From positions 1,674,001 through 1,738,000 of the forward strand of contig NZ_CP075171.1 in the NCBI RefSeq assembly GCF_021379005.1: a stretch of DNA of 64,000 nt, read 5' to 3'. This DNA comes from Leptodesmis sichuanensis A121. GTDB taxonomy: Bacteria; Cyanobacteriota; Cyanobacteriia; Leptolyngbyales; Leptolyngbyaceae. The notes under the pieces were generated by a model. That model searched no databases and had not been told where the DNA came from. It worked only from the letters and a program-made list of their open reading frames with translations. Below, one piece after another: positions 16,693 to 24,965 of this stretch. The translations under genes and the position numbers were made by a program. Numbering within the stretch: the first letter of the stretch is position 1; each line of letters opens with the position of its first letter.

Positions 16693-17976
16693 ATGAACTT
16701 TTCCCACCTGAATATGCCTGATCCTGCCAGCCTTACCGTCCGTCCAGCCAAAGACAGTGATTTATCACAAATTGTCAATCTCGATCGCCTTGCCTTTGCT
16801 CCCCTGCAATCGAACGAGGCGATTCAGCAGCAGTGGTATAGCAATACGGTGAATTTGCCTGGACGCAAGCTGTTTCTAGCTGTAGAAGACGAAACCGCCC
16901 AGGGGATCGGCGTTTATACCCAACTGGACTTCACCGCTTTTTTCGAGGGACAAGAAGTTCCCATCATGGGAATTGGCGGTGTAGCCGTAGCTCCTCACCG
17001 ACGGGGGCAGCGAGTTGCCCGCCTGATGCTGGAACATGCTCTAAAAGCGGCCAGAGAACAGCAGATTCCCCTTATGGCGCTCTATCCCTTTCAGCATGGC
17101 TTTTATCGACGATTGGGCTGGGCCTGGGTGGAGCCAGTGCATCAATATCGGGTTTCGACCCAGCAGTTGCCGTTGTATCAGGAGCGATCGCGCATTTTTC
17201 CCAGCAATTTAGATCAGCAAACTCCTGCGCTTAAAGAAATTTACTCACAGGCGGCCTCACAACACAATGGCTGGCTGAAGCGACAGGACTGGCAATGGCA
17301 ATCCTGGTTAAAACCTGTTGCAGGACGAGAAATTTATACCTATCAGGAGTCCGGGCAACTATTGGGCTATGTTGTTTTGCAGTTTGCCATGCTGGATCCT
17401 CCCAAAAACGTGCAGGCTGTGATAATTCGGGAATGGGTGGCCCTAACCCCCTCCGCTTACCGGGGAATTCTAGGATTTCTAGCCTCCCTGCGTGACCAAA
17501 TCTCGACGATCGTCTGGACAACCTTCCCTGCCGATCCCTTTCCCCATCTGTTAACCGAGCAACGACGAGATCCCACTCTATCCCACTCCCCTTTCGAGTT
17601 TGGGCTAGTTCGTCGCTTTGGAGAAACAGGAGGTGGGTTGATGTGGCGGTTAGCAGATGTCACAACCGCCTTGCAACGTCGTCCCATTGGTTTCCATCCC
17701 GCGTTTGCGATCACCTTCCAGATCAGGGATCCGATATTTGGCCAACAAATCCTTGGATTTGAGTTCAGGGACGGACAGATCCATCTCGTCGAGGATCACC
17801 CTTACCCGATCCTGAAACTCTCCATTGAGCATTTAACCCAGTTATTTTGCGGTGTGCGGCGATCGCGGGATCTCTTATGGACTGGAGAATTGGAAGTCGA
17901 GGGCGATGACTCCTTACTGGCTCAACTGGATCATGCATGGCAGGCAGAGCCACCCTTTTGTTGGGATTTCTTTTGA
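16693..17976 (+). CDS. Eis-like GNAT N-acetyltransferase
   Basis: 427 residues, the length of the Eis family. The N-terminal GNAT domain shows VRPAKDSDLSQI, then IGGVAVAPHRRGQRVARLM, the acetyl-CoA pyrophosphate loop (V-x-x-x-x-R-G-x-x-A pattern), followed by ALYPFQHGFYRRLGW. The middle is a second GNAT-like lobe and the C-terminal ~110 residues fit the SCP2-like domain of the family, ending in CWDFF with a free C-terminal carboxylate as in Eis. Eis enzymes acetylate amines, including aminoglycosides and protein lysines; the cyanobacterial substrate is unknown. It stands alone between the NRPS locus and the convergent cobalt transporter. Confidence 0.85.
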   Translation: MNFSHLNMPDPASLTVRPAKDSDLSQIVNLDRLAFAPLQSNEAIQQQWYSNTVNLPGRKLFLAVEDETAQGIGVYTQLDFTAFFEGQEVPIMGIGGVAVAPHRRGQRVARLMLEHALKAAREQQIPLMALYPFQHGFYRRLGWAWVEPVHQYRVSTQQLPLYQERSRIFPSNLDQQTPALKEIYSQAASQHNGWLKRQDWQWQSWLKPVAGREIYTYQESGQLLGYVVLQFAMLDPPKNVQAVIIREWVALTPSAYRGILGFLASLRDQISTIVWTTFPADPFPHLLTEQRRDPTLSHSPFEFGLVRRFGETGGGLMWRLADVTTALQRRPIGFHPAFAITFQIRDPIFGQQILGFEFRDGQIHLVEDHPYPILKLSIEHLTQLFCGVRRSRDLLWTGELEVEGDDSLLAQLDHAWQAEPPFCWDFF

Positions 17977-18026
17977 AGGACCCAACTCAGCAGCGGCAGA
18001 TCAGCCCAAACTCGTCACAGTGGCTT

Positions 18027-18848
18027 TCAATCGTTTGTGGAATTGGGATGGTTCGATCGTCTGGCATGCATTTCTTCAACGATCGCCTTAATTCGATCAA
18101 TCAACTCAATCGCCAGTGGTACGCCAAGCTGCAATTGTTCCAATCTTTGTCGTTGGGCAAAAATACTGTGGGGAGGGCCTTCCAGAACCAATTGCCCCTG
18201 ATCCATGACAAAAATCCAATCGGCCCAACGGTACAGAAAGTCAAGATCATGGCTGGCTAACACGATCGTGGTTCCAGCCGCATGAATCCGCTGCAGTTGT
18301 CCAATCAGTTCTTGCGTATGACGGGCATCCAGATAGGCTGTCGGTTCATCCAGTAAGAGGAGTTGTGGCTGCAGCACCATGACATCGGCCAGCGATACCC
18401 GCTTCTTTTGCCCCAAACTGAGATGGTGAATGGGTTGATGAGCCAGTTCGCTCAGATCAAATTGGGCGATCGCTTGCTGGACTCGTTGAGCAACTTCGGG
18501 TTCGGGTAGACCAAGGTTGCATAACCCGTAGGAAATGTCTTCTTCGACCGTAGAAACCACCAACTGATGCTCCGGATTTTGAAACACTAACCCAATCTGC
18601 TGGCGCAACTGAGTCAAAAAGGCGCGATCGTAGTGAATGGGTTGTCCCTGCCAGCGAATAACCCCTTGCTGCGTCTGGTAAAGACCGTTGGCCAGCAAAA
18701 AGAACGTCGTCTTTCCGCACCCGTTTTGACCAATCAGCCCACATTTTTTGCCAGTTGGCACTCTCAGGGTTAACCCCTGAATCGCGGCTTGACGACTACA
18801 GGGGTAACTATAGGACACATCAATAAATTCCAGAATCCATTCAGACAT
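18027..18848 (-). CDS. cbiO: Cobalt ECF transporter ATPase CbiO
   Basis: 273-residue ATP-binding subunit of the energy-coupling module. Walker A LIGQNGCGKTT is near residue 38, the Q-loop follows in VFQNPEHQL, the signature is LSLGQKKRVSLA, Walker B is LLLLDEPTAYLD, and the switch His is in LASHDLDFL. Last gene of the cbiMNQO operon, 16 bp after cbiQ. The protein is cytoplasmic and docks to CbiQ at the membrane. All ATPase motifs are intact. Confidence 0.92.
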   Translation of the reverse strand: MSEWILEFIDVSYSYPCSRQAAIQGLTLRVPTGKKCGLIGQNGCGKTTFFLLANGLYQTQQGVIRWQGQPIHYDRAFLTQLRQQIGLVFQNPEHQLVVSTVEEDISYGLCNLGLPEPEVAQRVQQAIAQFDLSELAHQPIHHLSLGQKKRVSLADVMVLQPQLLLLDEPTAYLDARHTQELIGQLQRIHAAGTTIVLASHDLDFLYRWADWIFVMDQGQLVLEGPPHSIFAQRQRLEQLQLGVPLAIELIDRIKAIVEEMHARRSNHPNSTND

Positions 18849-18864
18849 AAACCAGCCCCTGGGT

Positions 18865-19656
18865 CTAATGGAGCATGAGATTTAGCACAACCAGAATAAC
18901 GCAGCCGATCGCAGCTTCCAGACTGTAGCGCAGCGATGGTTGGTAGGAGGGAGAACGCCAGACACCCAATTTCCCACTGAATCCCCGTGCCACCAAACTT
19001 AGGGACATCTGGTGATAACTTAAAAGCGCTCGTTCCAGTAACTGCCCGACAAGCATAGCCAGACTGTACATTCCCCGTCGCCAGGTGCGATAGCCGCAGC
19101 GAGAATGTTGTGCTGTCCAGAGTTCATTCACGATCGCCATCAGGGTAAAAATAAACCGATACAGGAGCAAGAGCAACTCAACCAGGATGGTCGGGCAGCG
19201 TAATCGCCGCAGCAACTCCACCACTTCAATAAAAGGCGTGGTCAGGAGAATGAAAAACATACTGCTGGTGGTGGCGAGGGTACGGGGCAGCAGCAACCCT
19301 ACTTGATGCAATCCAGTCTGACTGACGTAGAGATAAATACTGCCAATATGCCACCCTCGCCAGACATCCCACTGCACAGACTGACTGGCCGCCTCGCTCA
19401 CGCCGTTCAGGATCAAAGCTGGCAGACTGGTTAAGCAGAAGCCCAGGGGCAGCGCTAATAACCGACCATAAATTTTTCCTGGAATATTTGCGTAACCCAC
19501 AACCCAAAGCAAAACCCAGAGGCTAATCAGCCCCTGAACCAGCGGCTGCGAAATGAGAGAGAGCAACAGCAGCAGCAGGGCAAAAGCGACCTTTTGGCCA
19601 GGTGGCAACCAGCGCAGACGATTGGTATAAGCCAGACTGTCGATTGGATGACTCAT
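18865..19656 (-). CDS. cbiQ: Cobalt ECF transporter transmembrane protein CbiQ
   Basis: Membrane coupling (T) subunit linking CbiO to the CbiM/CbiN substrate unit. I start it at the ATG at 19656, which overlaps the cbiN stop as ATGA, giving about 263 residues; an upstream in-frame ATG at 19704 lies inside cbiN. Several hydrophobic helices are visible (ALLLLLLSLISQPLV, FILLTTPFIEVVELL, LLLLYRFIFTLMAIV) and SLVARGFSG is the ARG-type coupling motif that contacts the ATPase. Confidence 0.9.
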   Translation of the reverse strand: MSHPIDSLAYTNRLRWLPPGQKVAFALLLLLLSLISQPLVQGLISLWVLLWVVGYANIPGKIYGRLLALPLGFCLTSLPALILNGVSEAASQSVQWDVWRGWHIGSIYLYVSQTGLHQVGLLLPRTLATTSSMFFILLTTPFIEVVELLRRLRCPTILVELLLLLYRFIFTLMAIVNELWTAQHSRCGYRTWRRGMYSLAMLVGQLLERALLSYHQMSLSLVARGFSGKLGVWRSPSYQPSLRYSLEAAIGCVILVVLNLMLH

Positions 19657-19988
19657 TCGAGTCGCGAATCCGACTGCTTGGATTGGGCCTGTTGGTGAGT
19701 GCATCCTTTATAAAGCCCAATCACATACCCAATTACCCCGGCTCCTAACGCCGCCTGACTGGCAAACAGCAAACTTTCAATTTCACCGCTGACAGGTTCA
19801 AAAAAGGGCTGAAACCAGGGTTCATAGTCCGGATGAAGCTCAGTAATGGCTTTCTCACCCTGGTCATCCGAGCCACGATATTCTCCCCGCACAAAGATCA
19901 GCGGCAAGACCGTGAGCAGCATCACAGCGATCGCTAACAGCCAGTTCTGAAACTTCGGGGAAGGGGCTTGAGAGGCAGATTTTGACAT
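19653..19988 (-). CDS. cbiN: Cobalt transport protein CbiN
   Basis: 111 residues with two membrane segments (about residues 15-34, WLLAIAVMLLTVLPLIFV, and 77-96, FASQAALGAGVIGYVIGLY) joined by an acidic loop containing GSDDQGEKAI and PDYEPWFQPFF. This is the CbiN layout: a small auxiliary subunit needed with CbiM for cobalt entry. Its presence favours cobalt over nickel, since nickel systems use NikN or NikL instead. It starts 3 bp after the cbiM stop and overlaps cbiQ by 4 bp. Confidence 0.92.
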   Translation of the reverse strand: MSKSASQAPSPKFQNWLLAIAVMLLTVLPLIFVRGEYRGSDDQGEKAITELHPDYEPWFQPFFEPVSGEIESLLFASQAALGAGVIGYVIGLYKGCTHQQAQSKQSDSRLE

Positions 19989-19991
19989 AAT

Positions 19992-20750
19992 TTAGGATTC
20001 CTGTCTGAGCAGCTTGAGGGTTTCAAGGTCTTGCTTGGCGTAAGATTGTAGCCAATTCCACACCAGCACCGTGAGCAGTCCTTCACTGATCGCCAGCGGA
20101 ATTTGAGTGACGGCAAAAATGCTCGCAAATTTGAGAAACGATGCTGTAAAGCCGCCACTGACTGCCGGAAAAGCCAGGGCTAGCTGGACAGAAGTTGTGA
20201 CATAGGTGAGTAGGTTTGCCAGAGCAGAGGCGCAAAAAATGGCTACCCTGGTTCGTCCAGTTCGCAACAATAGGTGATAAACAAAATACGCCACAAACGG
20301 GCCAACAATGGCCATTGAAAACATATTGGCTCCCAGAGTCGTCAGGCCACCGTGAGCCAACAGAATGGCCTGAAATAGCAGCACCAGGCCCCCCAGCACC
20401 GTCATCACCGAGGGGCCAAACAAAATTGCCCCTAGCCCCGTCCCGGTTGGGTGAGAACAACTGCCAGTGACAGACGGGATCTTTAAAGCCGAGAGGACAA
20501 AGGTGAAGGCACCCACCAGGGCCAGCAGTAATTTCAGTTCTGGATGTGTGCTGGTAATGCGAGCCAGCGATCGCACCCCAACAACCAGGAAAGGCAATGA
20601 AACGATCCACCAAAAAACCGCCCACTGAACGGGCAAAAAGCCTTCTGCAATGTGCATCGCTGCCGCAGGGTTGGCAGACGCTAAAACCAGATAACAACTA
20701 AAGCCAGCCATTAATCCCAGGCTGACCCATTGACGATGTTGTGGGTTCAA
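19992..20750 (-). CDS. cbiM: Cobalt ECF transporter substrate-binding membrane protein CbiM
   Basis: Membrane component that binds Co2+. MHIAEGFLP supplies the family's metal-binding N-terminal Met-His, exposed after removal of a signal peptide ending in ANPAAA. Other family marks are [13 protein letters not shown] and [14 protein letters not shown]. The reading frame stays open to an ATG at 20828, but that stretch overlaps the cobalamin riboswitch (AGCCAGGATGCCTGCC, 20788-20803), so I place the start at TTG 20750, which has GAGG just upstream and gives a normal signal peptide. First gene of cbiMNQO. Confidence 0.88.
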   Translation of the reverse strand: MNPQHRQWVSLGLMAGFSCYLVLASANPAAAMHIAEGFLPVQWAVFWWIVSLPFLVVGVRSLARITSTHPELKLLLALVGAFTFVLSALKIPSVTGSCSHPTGTGLGAILFGPSVMTVLGGLVLLFQAILLAHGGLTTLGANMFSMAIVGPFVAYFVYHLLLRTGRTRVAIFCASALANLLTYVTTSVQLALAFPAVSGGFTASFLKFASIFAVTQIPLAISEGLLTVLVWNWLQSYAKQDLETLKLLRQES

Positions 20751-20769
20751 ACTGTACCTCGCAGATTGA

Positions 20770-20915
20770 AAATGGATGATCCGAAATGGCAGGCATCCTG
20801 GCTGATGAAGATGGTTCGTCATCCTCAATTACAGTTGCGGGACAGCGGTAGATTTACACTACTCTTTCCCTGTTTCCTCTAACGGCTGCTCCCCGTTAGA
20901 ACCAAATCGTGACTC
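20770..20915 (-). promoter_or_regulatory. Cobalamin riboswitch upstream of cbiMNQO
   Basis: On the minus strand the leader holds GGGAA at its 5' side, then a GTGTAA-containing segment, CTGTCCCGCAACTGT (20832-20847 region) and the B12 box AGCCAGGATGCCTGCC (20788-20803). These appear in the order and spacing of the cobalamin riboswitch aptamer. A paired arm CTAACGG / CCGTTAG lies at the 5' side. It should shut off cobalt uptake when adenosylcobalamin is plentiful. Boundaries are approximate. Confidence 0.9.
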
Positions 20916-21137
20916 TCAGCTTACCGTATTGCATGACTCCAGACAATGTTGCTTAACCCTTTGCAAGGTTGCTGAAATCAACCCCATCCATCACCCGATC
21001 GCCTCTCCCACCTATCCACTCACCGACCCACCCACTCCTCCACTCCTCTACTCGTTTCCCTTAACTGAATCTTTAGTTAGTTCCCCCACACCAACGGGCA
21101 ACTCTAAGGTGACACCCTTCCTCAGGCACCCGGTTTT
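20916..21137. other. Spacer between riboswitch leader and TPR gene 1
   Basis: Divergent region that should hold the promoters of cbiM (minus) and the first TPR gene (plus). A pyrimidine-rich stretch with repeated CCCAC/ACTCCTC units lies around 21000-21060. No gene seen. Confidence 0.4.
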
Positions 21138-21980
21138 ATGGCTCAACCCTCTGATCCTGCAATTTGGCCTCCTGGTAGCAATTTGCTGCAGACGGTGGAT
21201 GCTTATCAAGGAGCCATTAACCGTTACGATGATCTACTGTCAGTTCAACCTGACCTGTATGAAATTTGGACTTACCGTGGATACGCCTTGGAGCGCCTGG
21301 AGCAATTTCAGGAAGCGATCGCCAATTTTGATCAAGCCTTGAAAGTGAATCCGGAGCATTACCCAGCATGGCATGGCAAAGGGATCGTGCTGGCAAAACT
21401 GGGACGATACGAGGAAGCCGTTTCTCAGTTAGATAGGGCAGTGAAACTACAGTCCAGAGATGCCAAAGTCTGGTATAACCGGGGCAATGCTTTAATTCAT
21501 CTGCATCGCTATGAGGAAGCATTAACCAGCTTTAATCGGGCGTTAGAAATAACACCGAACAACTATAAAGCCTGGTATCACCGCAGCAAAGCTCTGACTC
21601 ACCTGGGCTACCTGTATGCGGCACTGGCAAGTCTCGATAAAGCGTTGCAGATTAAACCCAGTTGTCACTATGCCTGGAATTACCAGGGTATGGTCTTGAG
21701 AAAACTGGGGCGGTTAAATCAGGCGATCGCCTGCTTTGACCAATCTTTACAAGTACATCCCAATAATCCCGATGCCTGGTATAACAAAGCTCGTTGTTAT
21801 GCCATCCAGGGGCGCAGTGAGATGGCCTTGCATTATTTGCACCGGGCACTCAAGTTAAATCCCACCCTGTATCGCGCCCTCGCTAAAATTGACGCTGATT
21901 TTAGTACCCTTGTTTTCAACCCCAAATTTCGTTCCTTGATTCACCATCGGCAGTCTCCAAACCCCAATCAACAGTCCTGA
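21138..21980 (+). CDS. Tetratricopeptide repeat protein (TPR paralogue 1)
   Basis: 280 residues composed of about six consecutive 34-residue TPR units (pattern W-x-x-[RK]-G-x-A-L-x-x-L-x-x-[YF]-x-x-A-x-x-x-[FY]-x-x-A-L-x-x-x-P). It has no signal peptide and no catalytic domain, so it is most likely a cytoplasmic protein-binding scaffold. The C-terminal cap (AKIDADFSTL... PKFRSLI) is shared with the next two genes, and the SCHYAWNYxGMVLxKLG repeat is shared with the third, showing a local triplication. Partner unknown. Confidence 0.85.
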   Translation: MAQPSDPAIWPPGSNLLQTVDAYQGAINRYDDLLSVQPDLYEIWTYRGYALERLEQFQEAIANFDQALKVNPEHYPAWHGKGIVLAKLGRYEEAVSQLDRAVKLQSRDAKVWYNRGNALIHLHRYEEALTSFNRALEITPNNYKAWYHRSKALTHLGYLYAALASLDKALQIKPSCHYAWNYQGMVLRKLGRLNQAIACFDQSLQVHPNNPDAWYNKARCYAIQGRSEMALHYLHRALKLNPTLYRALAKIDADFSTLVFNPKFRSLIHHRQSPNPNQQS

Positions 21981-22106
21981 AATGCAGACCCCCTATTGTT
22001 TTAGAGAGTCCTATTTCTCCTGTTCATCCTCGTTCTGCTGAGGGCACTTTAAAGCCATACTGATAGACCGAATCCCTGCACATCCGTCACCCAGAAGCTA
22101 GAGACT

Positions 22107-22931
22107 ATGACAGATTTTCAAGAGATAGAAGTCGTCTTCCTGTTTCAAAAAGGGCTGTATCTCAACAAGCAGCAGGACTATAATGCTGCCATCTCCGCCT
22201 ATGACGCAGTTTTAGCGCTTCAGCCCGATTACCCGGATGCCTGGTACAACCGGGGAAACGCCTTCTACCGCATGGGACAGTATGAAGCAGCGATCAAGAG
22301 TTATGATCGGGCGTTGGAATATGAACCGGGATTTTCTGAAGCCTGGAATAACCGGGGCAGTGCCCTGGACGATTTGCACCGTTATGAAGAGGCGATCGAG
22401 AGCTACGATCAGGCCATCAAGTTCAGACCCAATTATTGCTGGGCCTGGTACAACCGGGGAATCGCCCTGAGAAACCTGGAACGCTATGAGGAAGCTATTT
22501 CCAGCTACGATCGAGCGATCGAGTTTAAGCCAGATTATTACTGGGCCTGGTATAACCGGGCCTTAGCACTGAAGCAACTGAATAAGCTGCATCGGGTGAT
22601 TGCCAGTTATGACAAAGCACTGGAATATAAACCCGATTTTGAGGAAGCCTGGACGAATCGGGGGAATGCCTTATATCATCTGGGGCAGCTAGAATCCGCG
22701 ATCGCCAGCTATGATAAAGCCTTAGAACTGAAACCTGATAATCCCAACACGCTTTACAACAAAGCCTGTTGCTATGCCCTGCAGGGTAATTATGACCTGG
22801 CCTTTGAAAGCTTGCAGCGTGCCGTGGAACTCAGCCCTCACGAGTACCGGGAAATTGCGAAGACCAACTCTGATTTTGACGGTCTGCGTCAGGATGAGCG
22901 GTTCGCAGCCCTGATTAATGAGCGAATTTGA
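22107..22931 (+). CDS. Tetratricopeptide repeat protein (TPR paralogue 2)
   Basis: 274 residues, seven or so TPR units of the very regular AWYNRGxAL...YEEAIxSYDRAIEFKPD type. The units are close to each other in sequence, suggesting internal duplication more recent than in the neighbours. It ends in the same cap as the flanking genes (KTNSDFDGLRQDERFAALI). It starts 126 bp after TPR gene 1 on the same strand. Probably a scaffold; no partner can be named. Confidence 0.85.
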   Translation: MTDFQEIEVVFLFQKGLYLNKQQDYNAAISAYDAVLALQPDYPDAWYNRGNAFYRMGQYEAAIKSYDRALEYEPGFSEAWNNRGSALDDLHRYEEAIESYDQAIKFRPNYCWAWYNRGIALRNLERYEEAISSYDRAIEFKPDYYWAWYNRALALKQLNKLHRVIASYDKALEYKPDFEEAWTNRGNALYHLGQLESAIASYDKALELKPDNPNTLYNKACCYALQGNYDLAFESLQRAVELSPHEYREIAKTNSDFDGLRQDERFAALINERI

Positions 22932-23024
22932 AACATTTCAGCCTGGTACTACGACGTATAGGGATGTCACGGCAATGGTACACCTGACAGTTTCACCTGC
23001 TGTGCTGTTCTCCTCGAAATCCCT

Positions 23025-23837
23025 ATGAATCAGAGTAAAGACTCCCAAATTCTCTACAGCCAGGAGTTAGTTCTCCAAAAGCCTGCCCGCCCCGATCGCG
23101 CAGTCACGAAGTATGACTCAATCCTGGCTGCTGACCCCCAGGACTATAAAGCCTGGAGTTGTCGGGGCTATGCTTTGGAGAAATCCGGTCAGTACGAGGA
23201 GGCCGTTAACAGTTTTGAACGAGCACTCTCGCTGGAACCCAAGTTTGCTCCAGCCTGGCAGGGAAAGGGGATTGCACTGGCCAAGCTGACCTGCTACGAG
23301 GAGGCGTTAGCCAGTTTCAATCACGCCTTAAAACTGGAACCGAATGATTACCGGGCATGGCAAAATCACGGCAAGGCATTAATGGGCGTATATGCGTATA
23401 AAGAGGCGATCGCCAGTTTCGATCAAGTATTGGAACTCAAGCCGGATAGCTACAAAGCCTGGTATAACCGGGCCGTCGCTCTCAGTTGTTTGAATCGTTA
23501 CTCCGATGCTCTCGAGAACCTCAATCATGCCTTACGAATTAAACCCAGTTGCCACTATGCCTGGAACTATCGCGGCATGGTATTGGCAAAACTAGGTCAA
23601 TTTGTAGACTCTCAAGCCAGCTTTGACCAATCCCTGCAAATTAAGCCCAATAATGCCAACGCCTGGTATGGAAAAGCCTGCTGCTACGCTTTACAAGAAA
23701 ATACCGATCTGGCACTCAGCCACTTGAAGCAGGCGATTAGTTACAGTCCTTATCTCTGTCAATTAATGGCCAAAACGGATCCTAACTTCAACAAAATTCG
23801 CCAGGATCCCCGCTTCCAGGCATTGCTTCAGGCTTAA
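23025..23837 (+). CDS. Tetratricopeptide repeat protein (TPR paralogue 3)
   Basis: 270 residues of TPR units; most like paralogue 1 (shared PSCHYAWNYRGMVLAKLG and DQSLQ motifs) with the common cap KTDPNFNKIRQDPRFQALL. 93 bp separate it from paralogue 2. It is followed by an inverted repeat (23850-23915) that probably ends transcription of the trio. No signal peptide or other domain seen. Confidence 0.85.
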   Translation: MNQSKDSQILYSQELVLQKPARPDRAVTKYDSILAADPQDYKAWSCRGYALEKSGQYEEAVNSFERALSLEPKFAPAWQGKGIALAKLTCYEEALASFNHALKLEPNDYRAWQNHGKALMGVYAYKEAIASFDQVLELKPDSYKAWYNRAVALSCLNRYSDALENLNHALRIKPSCHYAWNYRGMVLAKLGQFVDSQASFDQSLQIKPNNANAWYGKACCYALQENTDLALSHLKQAISYSPYLCQLMAKTDPNFNKIRQDPRFQALLQA

Positions 23838-23849
23838 AATAATGGGTTC

Positions 23850-23915
23850 AGAAACCGGGTTTTTTGTAGGAGCTTCTGAGTGAACCTCCAAGTTGGTGAC
23901 AAAAACCCCGTTTCT
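23850..23915. repeat. Inverted repeat between TPR trio and tlyA (likely bidirectional terminator)
   Basis: AGAAACCGGGTTTTTTG at 23850-23866 and CAAAAACCCCGTTTCT at 23900-23915 are near-perfect complements, with ~33 bases between them. It lies between convergent genes and overlaps the last codon of the minus-strand tlyA. This type of hairpin repeat is common between cyanobacterial genes. Confidence 0.7.
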
Positions 23916-24744
23916 AGGCAGCTAAGGCTTGGTGAGCCGCTTGAACAAGCTGTTTTAAGTCATTCAAGGTGGGAGTTGAAGCGGTAGCAGCATCATCGGA
24001 CGGTAAACTTTTCAGCCATAGCAAATATTCAATATTGCCTGCTGGCCCCAGTAACGGCGACCATGTTACCCCCTGATAAATCCATCCCAGATTTTGAGCG
24101 GCTTTCAGCACTTGCTCGATCGCCATTGCCTGATCTTGAGGATCCCGGACGACTCCATTTTTGCCCACCCGATCACGCCCCACTTCAAACTGAGGCTTAA
24201 CCAGAAGGATGACCTCACGGGGCGATCGCAGCAACTCCCACAATGCAGGCAAAACTTTAGTCAGCGAAATAAAGGATACATCGGCTACCCCCAGATCGGC
24301 CCAGGTTGCGTCCGGTGGATAAATGTCCTCCGGTTTGAGGTAACGCAGATTCTTGCGCTCATGCAGAATGACACGGGGATCCTGGCGTAAACTCCAGGCC
24401 ACCTGTCCATACCCCACATCGATCCCATACACCTGAGCAGCTCCAGCCTGTAACAGACAATCGGTAAAGCCTCCCGTGGAAATCCCTCCATCCAGGCAGA
24501 TGCGTCCAGCAATCGGGATCTGGAATTGGGCGATCGCCTTGGCCAATTTCTCTCCCCCTCTGGAGACATAAGGAGACTTCTGCCGAACTTGAATCTGTGC
24601 GGCTGGATCGACCTCTGTTCCTGGTTTATCCACCACCTGCTGATTCACTTTCACCTCACCCGCCCGGATCAGCCGTTGAGCCTGCTGTCGTGAGTCACAC
24701 AGGTTTAGCTCTACCAGTAACAAATCCAGACGTTGCTTGGGCAT
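23914..24744 (-). CDS. tlyA: TlyA family rRNA (cytidine-2'-O)-methyltransferase
   Basis: 276 residues: an N-terminal S4 RNA-binding domain (RLDLLLVELNLCDSRQQAQRLI ... GEVKVNQQ, residues ~4-60) followed by an FtsJ/RrmJ-like SAM methyltransferase fold. Motif I is LDGGISTGGFTD (usual form LDVGASTGG), and WADLGVADVSF and LLVKPQFEVGR follow. TlyA proteins 2'-O-methylate cytidines of rRNA and were first named as haemolysins. The Gly-Ile change in motif I is mild and common sense suggests activity. The gene is monocistronic. Confidence 0.9.
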   Translation of the reverse strand: MPKQRLDLLLVELNLCDSRQQAQRLIRAGEVKVNQQVVDKPGTEVDPAAQIQVRQKSPYVSRGGEKLAKAIAQFQIPIAGRICLDGGISTGGFTDCLLQAGAAQVYGIDVGYGQVAWSLRQDPRVILHERKNLRYLKPEDIYPPDATWADLGVADVSFISLTKVLPALWELLRSPREVILLVKPQFEVGRDRVGKNGVVRDPQDQAMAIEQVLKAAQNLGWIYQGVTWSPLLGPAGNIEYLLWLKSLPSDDAATASTPTLNDLKQLVQAAHQALAA

Positions 24745-24791
24745 CAGGAATCCTTAGGATCAGGAATTAAATAAGCTGGGGGACTTGTGCT

Positions 24792-24861
24792 GCCCTCACC
24801 CCCCTGCCCCCTCTCCCAAGTTTGGGAGAGGGGGCAGGGGTCGGGGGTTGGGGGTGAGGGC
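24792..24861. repeat. C/G-rich hairpin repeat upstream of tlyA
   Basis: A perfect 19-bp stem (24801-24819 with 24822-24840) with a two-base loop, extended by an outer stem GCCCTCACC (24792-24800) / GGTGAGGGC (24853-24861). The bases are mostly C on one side and G on the other (CCCCTGCCCCCTCTCCCAA). This is a dispersed cyanobacterial hairpin type; a decayed relative lies at 43779-43889. Confidence 0.8.
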
Positions 24862-24965
24862 TTGGAAAAACATCCAATTACCGAAGTTATTAAATCCATG
24901 ATCCTTAGTTGTGCAGGATGGATTAGACAGTAGTCGTAACCCATCGATGTCTAAATTCACAATTT

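Noticed and set aside
20751-20828. N-terminal extension of CbiM from ATG 20828
   Set aside because: It lies over the cobalamin riboswitch B12 box and would place a non-signal sequence before the signal peptide.
21000-21060. Pyrimidine-rich stretch as a CRISPR or tandem repeat
   Set aside because: The units are short and irregular, with no spacer pattern.
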